A DNA stretch of 64,000 nucleotides from Nocardia neocaledoniensis (GTDB lineage Bacteria > Actinomycetota > Actinomycetes > Mycobacteriales > Mycobacteriaceae). Each line of letters starts with the position of its first letter. Within the stretch, counting starts at the first letter, position 1. A model generated the notes under the pieces. That model was given only the letters and a program-made list of their open reading frames with translations. It had not been told where the DNA came from and made no database searches. This document shows positions 47,747 to 56,742 of the stretch, one piece after another. The stretch is taken from NCBI RefSeq assembly GCF_029868625.1, contig NZ_JARWOJ010000234.1, forward strand, positions 1 through 64,000, written 5' to 3'. Both the position numbers and the translations under genes were made by a program.

Positions 47747-48832
47747 ATGATGACAGGTATGAAAGCAATGTCGGAACGTCAAGGTTTCCCCGAGCGGCTG
47801 CCGCAGTTCCGGGTGACGGTGAATTCGCGGTGCGGGCGGGCGTGCTTCTTCTGCCGCCCCTCGGGGGAGGCGGTGGCCACCACCGCGGGGGAGGAACTGA
47901 CCGTGGCCGACGTGCTGGCCGTCGTCGCGCCCTTGGTCGAGCGTGGCCTGACCTCGATCAAGCTGACCGGTGGTGATCCGGCACTGTGGGCACCGCTCGA
48001 GGAAGCGGTGGCGGCGCTGCGGGATGCGGGGATGTCGGAGATCGAGGTGATCTCCCGGCACCCCCGAATCGGTGAGCGGGCCGGTGCGCTCGCCGCGGCC
48101 GGGGTCACCCAGTTCAACATGAGCATCGACACCTTGGATGCGGGCCTGCACCGCCAGATCTGCGGCATCGACGACCTGGCCGAGGTGCAGTCGGCGATGC
48201 GCGCCTGCGTGGCCACCGGTGTGCCGGTGAAGATCAACACGGTGGTGATGGCCGGGGTGAACGCGGGCGAAGTGCCCGATCTGGCCGCGTGGTGCGAGAA
48301 CGAGGGCGTGGCGACGCTGAAGCTGCTCGATGTCATCCGCGACTTGGATGCCGGCGGCGAGTCCTTCGCCCGGCGGCTGGCCATCACCCGCGGTGGCGCC
48401 ACGGTCGAGTCGCTGTATGTGCCGCTGGAGGAGGTCGCGGGAGGGCTGCGGGCCCGCGCGGTGGTGGTGGAGAGCCGGTCTCAGGGCGGGCTCGGCCACC
48501 CGATGACGGTGATGACCCTGGCGTCGGGATTCGAGGTCGTACTGAAGGACAGCCGCGCCGGGGCCTGGTACGGCGATGTGTGCTCGGGGTGCCGGTTCTT
48601 CCCGTGCCACGATGCGTTGATGGCGCTGCGGCTGACCGCCGATCGCCGGTTGCAGTTCTGCCTGCTGCGGGATGAGATTTCGGTGCCGCTCGCGCCGATC
48701 CTGCATGATGCGGCGCGACTGGAGCGGGCGCTGGACGATGCGCTGGCGACCTACGCCGGGGCGAGCTTCCACCCCGGTGGCGGCCAGTCCAGCGGGGTTC
48801 GGATGCTGCCCGTGGTGGGGGTGTCATCGTGA
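47747..48832 (+). CDS. MoaA-like radical SAM enzyme
   Basis: 361 aa (ATGs at 47747, 47750 and 47768 are possible). The radical SAM cluster motif CGRACFFC (Cys29, 33, 36) sits in VTVNSRCGRACFFCRPSG as in MoaA, GGDPALW replaces the GGEP motif, and a C-terminal auxiliary cluster is indicated by CSGCRFFPCHDALMALRLTA followed by LQFCLL. MoaA itself rearranges GTP. No other molybdopterin genes lie near, so this is more likely a specialised enzyme, perhaps also acting on a nucleotide. Confidence 0.88.
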   Translation: MMTGMKAMSERQGFPERLPQFRVTVNSRCGRACFFCRPSGEAVATTAGEELTVADVLAVVAPLVERGLTSIKLTGGDPALWAPLEEAVAALRDAGMSEIEVISRHPRIGERAGALAAAGVTQFNMSIDTLDAGLHRQICGIDDLAEVQSAMRACVATGVPVKINTVVMAGVNAGEVPDLAAWCENEGVATLKLLDVIRDLDAGGESFARRLAITRGGATVESLYVPLEEVAGGLRARAVVVESRSQGGLGHPMTVMTLASGFEVVLKDSRAGAWYGDVCSGCRFFPCHDALMALRLTADRRLQFCLLRDEISVPLAPILHDAARLERALDDALATYAGASFHPGGGQSSGVRMLPVVGVSS

Positions 48833-50184
48833 CCGCGTTGCTGGTGGATCGCCCGCTGGTGATCCTGGTGTATCCGCAGGTGGAGCACGAGAAGGACTAC
48901 CTGTACCACTGGATGCCGTTCTCGCTGCTCACCATCGCCAAACCGCTGATGGACAACGGCGTCGAGGTGGTGATCTTCGACGGCAACCAGCGTCCGCAGA
49001 CCGAATGGCCGGGCTTCCTCGACGAGCACGCCGACCGGGCGATGTGTATCGGGATCAGCATCATGACCGGCGGCGCGCAGATCCGGCACGCCCTGGAGAT
49101 GGCCGAGGTGGCGCAGAACCGTCCGGGCTGCCCGCCGCTGGTGTTCGGCGGCCCGCACGTCAATGTGCTCGCCGAACAGACCGCCGAGCACGAGCTGGTC
49201 GACGTCACGCTGGCGGGCCCGGGGCAGGCATCGATGCCCGCGTTCGTCGAGGCCCTGCGCAACCGAGCCGGCTGGGACTCGGTGCCCGGCCTGCTCGCCG
49301 TGCACGGCCGCAACCGGATCGAGGGACCGATCAACCCGCCGCGGGCGGGGAACCTGGGTGCTTACCCGTGGGACCTGCTGGCCGTCGACGACTACATCCG
49401 CGACGACCCGACCGTGGCGCCGCGCACCTTGAACTACGTGTCCTCCCAGGGCTGCGTATACAAGTGCGCGTTCTGCTACGAGTTGACCTATCAGCGCAAA
49501 TACAGTGCGATGCAGGCGGATTCGCTGCTAGACGACCTGGCCGACCTCGCCGATCGCTACGGCATCAACGGGGTGAAATTCTACGACGCGGACTGGTTCG
49601 TCAACGTGCGCCGGGCGGTGGAGTTCTGCCAGCTCAAGGCCGAGCGCGGCATCGACCTGGCGTGGGCGGCCTCGATCAACCCCAACGACGTGCTGCGCGC
49701 CCGCAAGCAGCGGCTCGACCTGCTCGGTTCGATCGCCGATTCCGGCTGCCGCCGGCTGCTGATGGGGATCGAGTCCGGCGACGACCGGGTGCTGGCCGAG
49801 GTGGTGCGCAAGGAGGTCACCCGCGCCCAGGTTCTCGATGTCGCCCGCGATATCGCCGACCACGGGATTCTCGGCGCGTACACGTTCATCGTCGGATTCC
49901 CGGACGAGACCGAGGCCGAGATCGAGGCGACCTACAGCCTGATCGAGGAGATCAGCACATTGGAGCCGCGTCCGGAGACCCGCGTGCACCTGTTCGGGCC
50001 CTTCCCGGGCGTTCCGCTGTTCGACCTGGCACTCGAACGGGGCTTCCAGGCGCCGACGACGCTGGCGCAGTGGGCGGACTTCGACTACTACGACTCGCAG
50101 ACGCCGTGGACCAGCAGCGAGATGGTGGCCCGCGCTCGCGCGCACACTCGCCTGGTCAAGGCACCCGGCGCGGGGGTGAGCTGA
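48829..50184 (+). CDS. Radical SAM enzyme with B12-binding-type N-terminal domain
   Basis: 451 aa; GTG start overlapping the previous stop. Residues ~8-145 form a Rossmann-like domain of the B12-binding group (LVILVYPQVEHEKDYLYHWM, FSLLTIAKPLMDNGVEVVIF, VFGGPHVNV) without the His of the base-off motif. The radical SAM motif CVYKCAFC (Cys209, 213, 216) follows SSQG, then MGIESGDDRVL and TFIVGFPDET. Enzymes of this build do methylations, ring contractions and other radical chemistry. Co-translated with the MoaA-like enzyme. Confidence 0.9.
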   Translation: MTALLVDRPLVILVYPQVEHEKDYLYHWMPFSLLTIAKPLMDNGVEVVIFDGNQRPQTEWPGFLDEHADRAMCIGISIMTGGAQIRHALEMAEVAQNRPGCPPLVFGGPHVNVLAEQTAEHELVDVTLAGPGQASMPAFVEALRNRAGWDSVPGLLAVHGRNRIEGPINPPRAGNLGAYPWDLLAVDDYIRDDPTVAPRTLNYVSSQGCVYKCAFCYELTYQRKYSAMQADSLLDDLADLADRYGINGVKFYDADWFVNVRRAVEFCQLKAERGIDLAWAASINPNDVLRARKQRLDLLGSIADSGCRRLLMGIESGDDRVLAEVVRKEVTRAQVLDVARDIADHGILGAYTFIVGFPDETEAEIEATYSLIEEISTLEPRPETRVHLFGPFPGVPLFDLALERGFQAPTTLAQWADFDYYDSQTPWTSSEMVARARAHTRLVKAPGAGVS

Positions 50185-50186
50185 GC

Positions 50187-50603
50187 ATGCGCGGGATCGT
50201 GTTGCGGGAGAGCTTGCCGGATCGGAGCCTGCCGCTGCCGATGCCGGTGGTCCTCACCGGCTCATATCCGCACCTGCTGGACCGGCGCATCCCGGTCGAG
50301 GTGCTCGAGGTGCAGGTTGCTCCGGGACGCGCCGCCGAGGTCGCGGTTCGGCTGGCCGCGGTGCTCGCACCAGACGGGTGGTATGCGCACCTGCTCGACG
50401 ACGAGCTGATGATCGTGATCTTCCCCGGCGTCGTGGTCCAGGTCCGGCGCGGAGACGAGGCGGCCGCCGAGCGGGCCCGCGCCATCGGCGCGTTCTTCGG
50501 CATCCCGGACCGGCAGATGCGCTTCCAGGACATGTTCGTCACCGACCACCCCGATTCCGACCCGGTGGAAGGAGGCGACCGTGGCCGGCGCGCTGGAGTT
50601 TGA
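50187..50603 (+). CDS. Small alpha/beta protein, paralogue of the 47226 product
   Basis: 138 aa; two bases after the previous stop. Shares motif order and length with the divergent gene product at 47226 (see there). The C-terminus is Asp/Arg-rich and its end overlaps the dehydrogenase gene by 23 bases. Possibly a substrate-carrying, scaffold or regulatory subunit of the radical SAM enzymes. Confidence 0.6.
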   Translation: MRGIVLRESLPDRSLPLPMPVVLTGSYPHLLDRRIPVEVLEVQVAPGRAAEVAVRLAAVLAPDGWYAHLLDDELMIVIFPGVVVQVRRGDEAAAERARAIGAFFGIPDRQMRFQDMFVTDHPDSDPVEGGDRGRRAGV

Positions 50604-51360
50604 GACGGGCAGCGAGGGCGGGTACGCACCGCGCGACGATGCGGCGGGCGCGGCGCTGGTGATCGGTGGCAGCGGCGCGGTGGGCGCCGCAGTGGTGCAG
50701 CTTCTGCTCGACCGCGGGCACCGCGTCGTGGCGACCTCAACCACCGGCACCGGCCCAGCCGCGCCGGACCTGACCTGGACCCGGTTCGATGCCCGATCCG
50801 GCGATGATCTCGGCGGGCTCGCGGCCGCCGTCGGGCAGCACCTGGACGTGATGGTGTTCGCCGCCGGCGCGGCCTCGAGCAAGGCCCGCCTGGACGCGAC
50901 CTCCCCCGCCGAATTGACCGACCTGTTCACGATCAATGCCGGTGCACTGCAACAGATTTGGCGGGCGGTGCACCCGTCCGCGCGGGCGGGGCGGGCGCGG
51001 GTTCTGGTGCTCAGCTCGCAGGCGGCGGCGACCTGCACGCCCGGCAACGGCGCCTACAGCGCGTCGAAGGCGGCGTTGGAGGCGTTGGCGTTGACGCTGG
51101 CCAAGGAAGAGGCGGTCCACGGGGTACGCGTGAATGTGGTTGCGCCCTCGCTGATCTGCTCGCCCATGGCCGAGCAGATCCTGGCCCGCAAAGGCATCAC
51201 CGACCCGGCCGACTACTACGCGCGGTTGCCGTGGGGCCGCGCGCTGAGCATCGACGAGGTCGCGCAGACGACGGTCGCGGTGGTGTGCGACCCGCCGTGG
51301 CAGTACGTGAGCGGCCAGATCATCCGATTGGACGCCGATATTCCGGGGGAATCTCAATGA
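50581..51360 (+). CDS. Short-chain dehydrogenase/reductase
   Basis: 259 aa; GTG with AAGGAGG upstream. NAD(P)-binding motif GGSGAVG (29-35), VFAAGAASS (NNAG equivalent), LSSQAAATCTPGNGAYSASK with catalytic Ser, Tyr and Lys, and RVNVVAPSLICSPM. A standard SDR, likely oxidising or reducing an alcohol/ketone of the cluster's product. Confidence 0.88.
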   Translation: MAGALEFETGSEGGYAPRDDAAGAALVIGGSGAVGAAVVQLLLDRGHRVVATSTTGTGPAAPDLTWTRFDARSGDDLGGLAAAVGQHLDVMVFAAGAASSKARLDATSPAELTDLFTINAGALQQIWRAVHPSARAGRARVLVLSSQAAATCTPGNGAYSASKAALEALALTLAKEEAVHGVRVNVVAPSLICSPMAEQILARKGITDPADYYARLPWGRALSIDEVAQTTVAVVCDPPWQYVSGQIIRLDADIPGESQ

Positions 51361-53747
51361 CCGACTACCTGCACTGGCTCACCAGCCTCGAGTCCGGGGG
51401 CGGCGACCCCGGCGCCGGGCTGTGCCTGCGACTGCTGCCTGCGCCGGTGGCGCTGCCCGCACTGGGCGAGCTGCTGGAACGGCTCACCGCCCGCCTGGCC
51501 CCCGACCGCGACGAGATCACCGCCACCGTGCTGGTCACCGCCGCCCTGCCGCAAGCCGCCGCGATCTTCACCGGCGACGCGGGCGCGGTCACCGGCCTGG
51601 TCGACGCCGTCGAACAGGTCGCGGCCGCCGAACCCGCCCTGATCGTGCAGACCGTGCCCTTCACCGGCGACATCCGGATCGACACGGTGATCGAGGACGC
51701 CAACCGCGCCCTGGCACAGTGGGCTGCCCGCCACGGGGTGACGGTGGCCGCGCTGCACCGGGTCGCGTCCCTGGATGTACTGTCCGCCGGCGCGGACTAC
51801 CCCGCGACATCGGCGGCGCTCCGGGCCATGGGGCGACACACCCGCGCGGCCGCACTGTGGGCGGGGCTGGTGGATACGGCGTGGTTGCATTGGCAGCTGA
51901 TTGCCGCCCAGACCCAGCCGGGGCCGAAAGCGGTGATCAGCGACCTCGACGGAGTCCTGTGGCCCGGAACCGTCGCCGAGGACGGCACGACCGGTCTCGA
52001 CGGCACCGACATGCTGGCTGCGGCACCGCACCGGGTGTGGCGGTCGGTGCTGGCCGATCGCCGCTCCCACGGCACGCTGGTGGCGGGCCTGTCGCGCAAC
52101 GACCGCGACGCCGCCGCGGCCGCCGTCGAGGCCCACGCCGCCGGAATCGGGCTGGCCGGGCTGTGGGCGCAGCCGGATATCGACAAGGCCGACCGCATCA
52201 CCGACATCCTCGGCTTCTTCGACGGCATCGCCCCCGACAGTGTGGTGTTCGTCGACGACGACCCGGCGCAGCAGGAACGGGCCCGCACGATGTGGCCGGA
52301 CCTGCGGGTGCCGTCGGTGGCCGGGCCGCCGCTGCTCGTCGCGGACCTGCTGGCCCAGCTTCCGCCTCCCGGTGCGGCGCCGGTCACCGCCTCCGACACC
52401 GCCCGCACCGCGTTCTATCGGGCCAAGGCCACCGGCGAGCTGATCCCGGAAGTGGTGTGCCTGACCGATCCCACCGACCCGGCGGTGCTCGACCGGTGCG
52501 CGCAGCTGCACCAGCGCAGCAACCAGTTCAACATGACCTCCCCCCGGCGCAGCGCCGACGAGCTGGCCAAGCTGGCCGCCGACCCGGACTGGGCGGTGCT
52601 GGCGTTCGAGGTCCGCTACCACGGCACGGCCCTGGCACCGGAAATCGTCGGCGTCGCCGAGGTCGACTACCGCGACGGGAAGGCGCGGCTGGACTCGCTG
52701 CTGGCCAGCTGCCGCCTGCTGTGGGCGGGCACGCACCAGCGGATGCTCGATCTCATCCGCCGCGACGCCTACCGCCGGGACATCCCCACGTTGACCGCGG
52801 TGTTCCGGCCCAACGGCCGCAACGACGCCTACGCCGCCTGGTTCGCCGATATCGGGTGGGCCGCCGAGCACGGGCCCGACGGGATCGTCGACGGCGGGGC
52901 CTGGTTCACCGGCCCGACCGCGACCCGCGACGGCATCGCCCCCGCCGACATGCTCACCGTGCTCACCAACTACCTCACCACCCGCCCGGCCGCCGAACCG
53001 GCAATCGGTCTGCCGAAACGGCGGCGCGAGGTCGACGGTGCGCGCGAGATCCGGTTGCCCGCCGCCCGGTTCGCGCCCGGCCTCACCGACGACGAAGCCG
53101 ACGTGGTGCGGGCGGTGTTCGGCATCGAGCCCATCGGGGAACGCGGGCAGGCGCCGGTGGACATCGCCGGCGTGTGGTTCAGCGTCACCCCGGCCACCCG
53201 CGCCCAGTTCGCCCGGTTCCTGACCGCACTGGCCCCCGACGACGCGGCCGACGCGGCCCGAGCGGCCGGTGGCGGGTTCGCCCTCGCCGAGACCCCGGTG
53301 CGGGCCGAGCGGCCCGCCGAGCCGGTGATCGTGCCATTCGACTGGGCCGACCGGTACGCGGGCTGGGTCGGTGGCCGGCTGCCGACCGAGGCCGAATGGG
53401 AGTACGCCGCGCGCGGTAGCGATGGCCGCTGGTTCCCTTGGGGCGCAGCGCTGCCCGGCCCGCCACGGTGCTTGGAGCGCGGTGCGGCCGTGTCTACCAT
53501 CGACGACGGAGACGACGGGCCATCACCGTTCGGACTCGCCGACCTGACCGGCCATGTCTGGCAGTGGTGTTCGGATTCCTACCGCGGCCACCCGGTCTAC
53601 CGGGGTGGGGACGTGGCCTCCAACACGTACTTCCTGCGCACGACCGTGCGCCCGCTGGAAGCCGCCGAGAAGTGCGGGCATCTGGTCGGCGTGCGCGTGG
53701 TGCGCGACATCGACCCGACGACACGAGCAGGAGCACCACAACCATGA
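51357..53747 (+). CDS. FkbH-like HAD domain fused to SUMF1/FGE-fold domain
   Basis: 796 aa, ATGA overlap with the SDR gene. Residues ~190-545 are FkbH-like: HAD motif ISDLDGVLWPG (194-204), GLSRND, VVFVDDDPAQQ (297-306), then LHQRSNQFNMTS and an acetyltransferase-like part with TLTAVFRPNGRNDAY. Residues ~560-785 are a sulfatase-modifying-factor fold: GGRLPTEAEWEYAARG, FGLADLTGHVWQWCSDSY, YRGGDVASNT. The two active-site Cys of formylglycine-generating enzymes are not in the RGG segment. FkbH proteins load glyceryl or related units on carriers; no carrier protein is seen in the cluster. Confidence 0.85.
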   Translation: MTDYLHWLTSLESGGGDPGAGLCLRLLPAPVALPALGELLERLTARLAPDRDEITATVLVTAALPQAAAIFTGDAGAVTGLVDAVEQVAAAEPALIVQTVPFTGDIRIDTVIEDANRALAQWAARHGVTVAALHRVASLDVLSAGADYPATSAALRAMGRHTRAAALWAGLVDTAWLHWQLIAAQTQPGPKAVISDLDGVLWPGTVAEDGTTGLDGTDMLAAAPHRVWRSVLADRRSHGTLVAGLSRNDRDAAAAAVEAHAAGIGLAGLWAQPDIDKADRITDILGFFDGIAPDSVVFVDDDPAQQERARTMWPDLRVPSVAGPPLLVADLLAQLPPPGAAPVTASDTARTAFYRAKATGELIPEVVCLTDPTDPAVLDRCAQLHQRSNQFNMTSPRRSADELAKLAADPDWAVLAFEVRYHGTALAPEIVGVAEVDYRDGKARLDSLLASCRLLWAGTHQRMLDLIRRDAYRRDIPTLTAVFRPNGRNDAYAAWFADIGWAAEHGPDGIVDGGAWFTGPTATRDGIAPADMLTVLTNYLTTRPAAEPAIGLPKRRREVDGAREIRLPAARFAPGLTDDEADVVRAVFGIEPIGERGQAPVDIAGVWFSVTPATRAQFARFLTALAPDDAADAARAAGGGFALAETPVRAERPAEPVIVPFDWADRYAGWVGGRLPTEAEWEYAARGSDGRWFPWGAALPGPPRCLERGAAVSTIDDGDDGPSPFGLADLTGHVWQWCSDSYRGHPVYRGGDVASNTYFLRTTVRPLEAAEKCGHLVGVRVVRDIDPTTRAGAPQP

Positions 53748-54682
53748 CCCGCCCCGTAATCCGGCCACCCGCCGTCACCCCCGGCACCGGCGTCGCGATC
53801 GTCTCCACCTCCTCACCGGTCCCCGGCGACGAACTCGACCGCCTCACCGCGTATTTCGCCGAACGCGGCCACCCGGTCACAGTCGGCGCCCACGCGCGGG
53901 CCGCGACGGGCTACCTCGCCGGGCCGCCCGCCGACCGGGCCTCCGACCTCATGGCCGCCTTCGCCGACCCCGGCATCAGCCTGATCGTCCCGGCGACCGG
54001 CGGCAAAAGCGCCGCGCAACTACTGAACCTGCTCGACTACGCCGTGATCGCCGAGAACCCGACGGTGTTCACCGCCCTGTCGGACCCGGTGATCGTGGCC
54101 AACGCGATCACCGCGCGGACCGGGCTGGCCACCGTGCACGGGCCCACCGGCTACGACTTCACCCGGGAACCGGTGAACTCGGCGACCGCTGACCGGTTCT
54201 GGTCCATCGTGTCCGGCCGGGTGAAGGGACAGACGGTCTCCGGCAGCGACTGGCGGGTGCCGCGCGGGGCCGGGCGGGTGTTCTCCGGCCCGGTCGTCGG
54301 CGGCCACCTGGGCACCATCCGCGCCCTCGTCGGCACCCCGTGGATGCCCGACACCCGCGGGGCGGTACTGATCCTCGAGGAGGTGTTCGTGCCGTGGGTG
54401 CAAGTCGATGCCGCGCTGACCCACCTGCGGCTGGCCGGAGTCCTCGACCACATCGCCGGTCTGGTCGTGGCCGCACCGGTCGACAGCCCCCGCGACGACG
54501 CCCCCGACGAGACCTACGACGAGCTGATCCTGCGCTGCGCCGGCGGGAACTTCCCGATCGTCACCGGCGCCGAATTCGGGCACACCGCCACCAAATTCCC
54601 GCTGCCGCTCGGCCTCGACGTCGAAGTCGACCTGACCGGCACCCCGACCCTGCGCTACCTCGAAGACCTGGTGATCGCATGA
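53744..54682 (+). CDS. S66 peptidase (LD-carboxypeptidase / MccF-like)
   Basis: 312 aa; ATGA overlap. N-terminal VAIVSTSSPVPGDE, nucleophile region PATGGKSAAQLLNLLDY with Ser in the place expected for S66, GPVVGGHLGTIRALVGTPWM, ILEEVF (Glu) and TGAEFGHTATKFPLPLG (His). MccF enzymes confer self-immunity to microcin C7-type peptide-nucleotides by cleaving them; LD-carboxypeptidases trim peptidoglycan. In a biosynthetic cluster a resistance or processing role is plausible. Confidence 0.88.
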   Translation: MTRPVIRPPAVTPGTGVAIVSTSSPVPGDELDRLTAYFAERGHPVTVGAHARAATGYLAGPPADRASDLMAAFADPGISLIVPATGGKSAAQLLNLLDYAVIAENPTVFTALSDPVIVANAITARTGLATVHGPTGYDFTREPVNSATADRFWSIVSGRVKGQTVSGSDWRVPRGAGRVFSGPVVGGHLGTIRALVGTPWMPDTRGAVLILEEVFVPWVQVDAALTHLRLAGVLDHIAGLVVAAPVDSPRDDAPDETYDELILRCAGGNFPIVTGAEFGHTATKFPLPLGLDVEVDLTGTPTLRYLEDLVIA

Positions 54683-55632
54683 CCGACCAGACCACCGTGA
54701 TCGAGCTGCCGGTCAACGGCCACGTCGACTTCACCCACGCACTGGAGACCTACCTGATCTACCCGTGGGTGCGCGACGGCAAGGACCTGGTGCGACCCAT
54801 GCGCACCGGCGCGGGCGATGCCACGATCACCACCGCACGGATTCGTCAGACCGCGCCGACCACGCTGACCGCCACCCTGACCGGCCCCGACCTCGACACC
54901 GCCACCGTCGCGGCGGTCAACGAAACGTTGACCCGCTGCCTGCAACTGGACTACCCCTACGACCAGGTGCAAGCCCTCACCGCCGACGACCCGGTGCTCG
55001 CGGCCGCCGTCGCGCACCGCGGGCTGGGACGCGGCAAGCTCTACCCCGACATCTTCGAAGCCCTGTGCGGGGTAATCTGCGCGCAGCGCACGAACTTCGC
55101 CCGCATCTACGCGATGATGCGCAACCTCGCCCACGCCTTCGGCGTGCCTACCGCCACCACCGTCGACGACGCAGGCGTCTACGCCTTCCCCACCCCCGCG
55201 CAGCTGGCACAGGCCAGCGACGAGCAGCTGCGGGCCTGCAAGGTCGGGTTCCGTGCCAAAGGACTCGCGGCCGCCGCCGCGACGCTGGCCGAGGCGGGCT
55301 ACAGCTGGCACGAATGGCGCCACCGCCCCACCGCCGAGGTCATCACCGACCTGCTCCAGATCAAAGGCGTCGGGCCCTACACCGCGAACCTCGCGGTGAA
55401 CCTGTCCTACGGCACCGGCGGGCACGCCCACGTCGACACCTACGTCGTCGACGTGATCGGCCGCCTCTACCTCGACGACCCGAACCCGACCCCCGAGACG
55501 GTCACCGCGTTCATCGCCGACCGCTGGGGCGACCTCGGCGAAACCGTGCTCGACTTCCTCACCACCGACACCGAGACCTGGGTAGCGCAGCTGGGCACGC
55601 AGGTCGGCGTGAAATCCGGTGCCCGTGTCTGA
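54679..55632 (+). CDS. HhH-GPD DNA glycosylase (AlkA-type)
   Basis: 317 aa; ATGA overlap. The helix-hairpin-helix motif LLQIKGVGPYTANLAV (225-240) and catalytic Asp in HVDTYVVD (Asp253) identify the superfamily. The residue after GVG is Pro-Tyr rather than the OGG1 Lys, so a monofunctional AlkA-like glycosylase that removes alkylated or otherwise altered bases is favoured. Coupled to a natural-product operon, it may repair damage caused by the product. Confidence 0.85.
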   Translation: MTDQTTVIELPVNGHVDFTHALETYLIYPWVRDGKDLVRPMRTGAGDATITTARIRQTAPTTLTATLTGPDLDTATVAAVNETLTRCLQLDYPYDQVQALTADDPVLAAAVAHRGLGRGKLYPDIFEALCGVICAQRTNFARIYAMMRNLAHAFGVPTATTVDDAGVYAFPTPAQLAQASDEQLRACKVGFRAKGLAAAAATLAEAGYSWHEWRHRPTAEVITDLLQIKGVGPYTANLAVNLSYGTGGHAHVDTYVVDVIGRLYLDDPNPTPETVTAFIADRWGDLGETVLDFLTTDTETWVAQLGTQVGVKSGARV

Positions 55633-56716
55633 CCGAGCACTGCGCGTGGCGATCGACGCCCGCTACTGGCGCGCCACCATCCAGACCGGCGTCGAACGCT
55701 ACATCCACCTGCTCACCGACGCCCTCGCCACGACCGGTGAGAAGGTCGAGATCGCCGTCGTGCTCACCGCCGAGCATGCCGACCGATACCCGCGTGCCCA
55801 GCGCGCGGGTATCCGCGTTCTCACCGTGCCGGACCGGCGCGAACACCACCTGCACCGCCAGATCGAGCACTTCGACGCCGACCTCGTGCACTACCCGTTC
55901 GCGCTGCCCGCCGCCCTGCCGCGGCCCGCGGTGTTCACCCTGCACGACGCCGGCCGCTACCTGTTCCCCGACCAGATGGTCCGCGCAGTCCGCGACGTAC
56001 AGAACCCGCGCCTGCACACCCTGCTGGCCGGCGAGGACCTGCGCGCGGTCATCACCGTCTCCCACGCCGCCCGCGCCGATATCGTCGGCGCCCTCGGCGA
56101 TCTCGGCAAACCCCTCGAGATCGTGCCGAACTACGTGGCCACCGACTTCGCACACCAGCTGCGCACCGCCGACCCTGCCCTGGCCCCGTCCGAGCCGTTC
56201 CTGTTCGGTGTCGGCGTGTACATGCCGTCGAAGAACATCCCCCGCCTCATCCGAGCCTTCCGGCTCGCCCGAGCAGCCGCCCCCGACCGGGTACCGGCCC
56301 GGCTGCTGCTGGCGGGGCGCCGCGGCTGGGAACGGGGCCTGCCGGTGCGCGATCCCGAGATCACGATCCTCGGCCACATCGACGACGACCAGCTCGCCGC
56401 CCTGTACCGGGCCGCGACCGCGTTCGTGTTCCCCACCCTGTTCGAGGGATTCGGCATCCCCGCCCAGGAAGCCCTCGTCGCCGGAACGCCGCTGCTGTGC
56501 TCGGACCTGCCCGTCCTCCGCGAAGTCACCGGCGGCCTGGCCGCCCGCTACACCGACCCGCTCGACGAGGAGATCCTGGCCAAGAACATCATCGCCGTCT
56601 GCGACGCTGAACCCGCTGACCACGACGCGGTCACCGCGCACCTGAACAGCTATACCGCCGAAACGGTCGGCCGCCGCCTGCTCGAGGTCTACCGGCAGGC
56701 CGCCGCAGCGAGCTGA
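55619..56716 (+). CDS. Glycosyltransferase family 4
   Basis: 365 aa; GTG start inside the glycosylase gene end. GT-B fold: N-terminal VAIDARYWRATIQTGVERYI, HYPFALPAALPRPAVFTLHD, then the C-terminal sugar-nucleotide domain with GVGVYMPSKNIPRLIRAFRL and the E-x7-E motif in FPTLFEGFGIPAQEALVAGT. Likely adds a sugar to the cluster's product. Last tightly coupled gene of this operon. Confidence 0.9.
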   Translation: MPVSDRALRVAIDARYWRATIQTGVERYIHLLTDALATTGEKVEIAVVLTAEHADRYPRAQRAGIRVLTVPDRREHHLHRQIEHFDADLVHYPFALPAALPRPAVFTLHDAGRYLFPDQMVRAVRDVQNPRLHTLLAGEDLRAVITVSHAARADIVGALGDLGKPLEIVPNYVATDFAHQLRTADPALAPSEPFLFGVGVYMPSKNIPRLIRAFRLARAAAPDRVPARLLLAGRRGWERGLPVRDPEITILGHIDDDQLAALYRAATAFVFPTLFEGFGIPAQEALVAGTPLLCSDLPVLREVTGGLAARYTDPLDEEILAKNIIAVCDAEPADHDAVTAHLNSYTAETVGRRLLEVYRQAAAAS

Positions 56717-56742
56717 CCACACCGCCGAGCAGACTCGCGCGT

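Noticed and set aside
48672..50186. Upstream extension of the frame ending at 50603
   Set aside because: Runs through the B12-type radical SAM gene in another frame with Arg/Gly-rich sequence; the real gene starts at the ATG at 50187, two bases after that gene's stop.
51354..52871. Long minus-strand frame (505 codons) antisense to the FkbH fusion gene
   Set aside because: Gly/Gln/Arg-rich translation without motifs; explained by the high third-position G/C of the plus-strand gene.
51357..53747. Annotating the FkbH fusion as an active formylglycine-generating enzyme
   Set aside because: The cysteine pair needed for copper binding is missing from the RGG segment, and no sulfatase gene is nearby.
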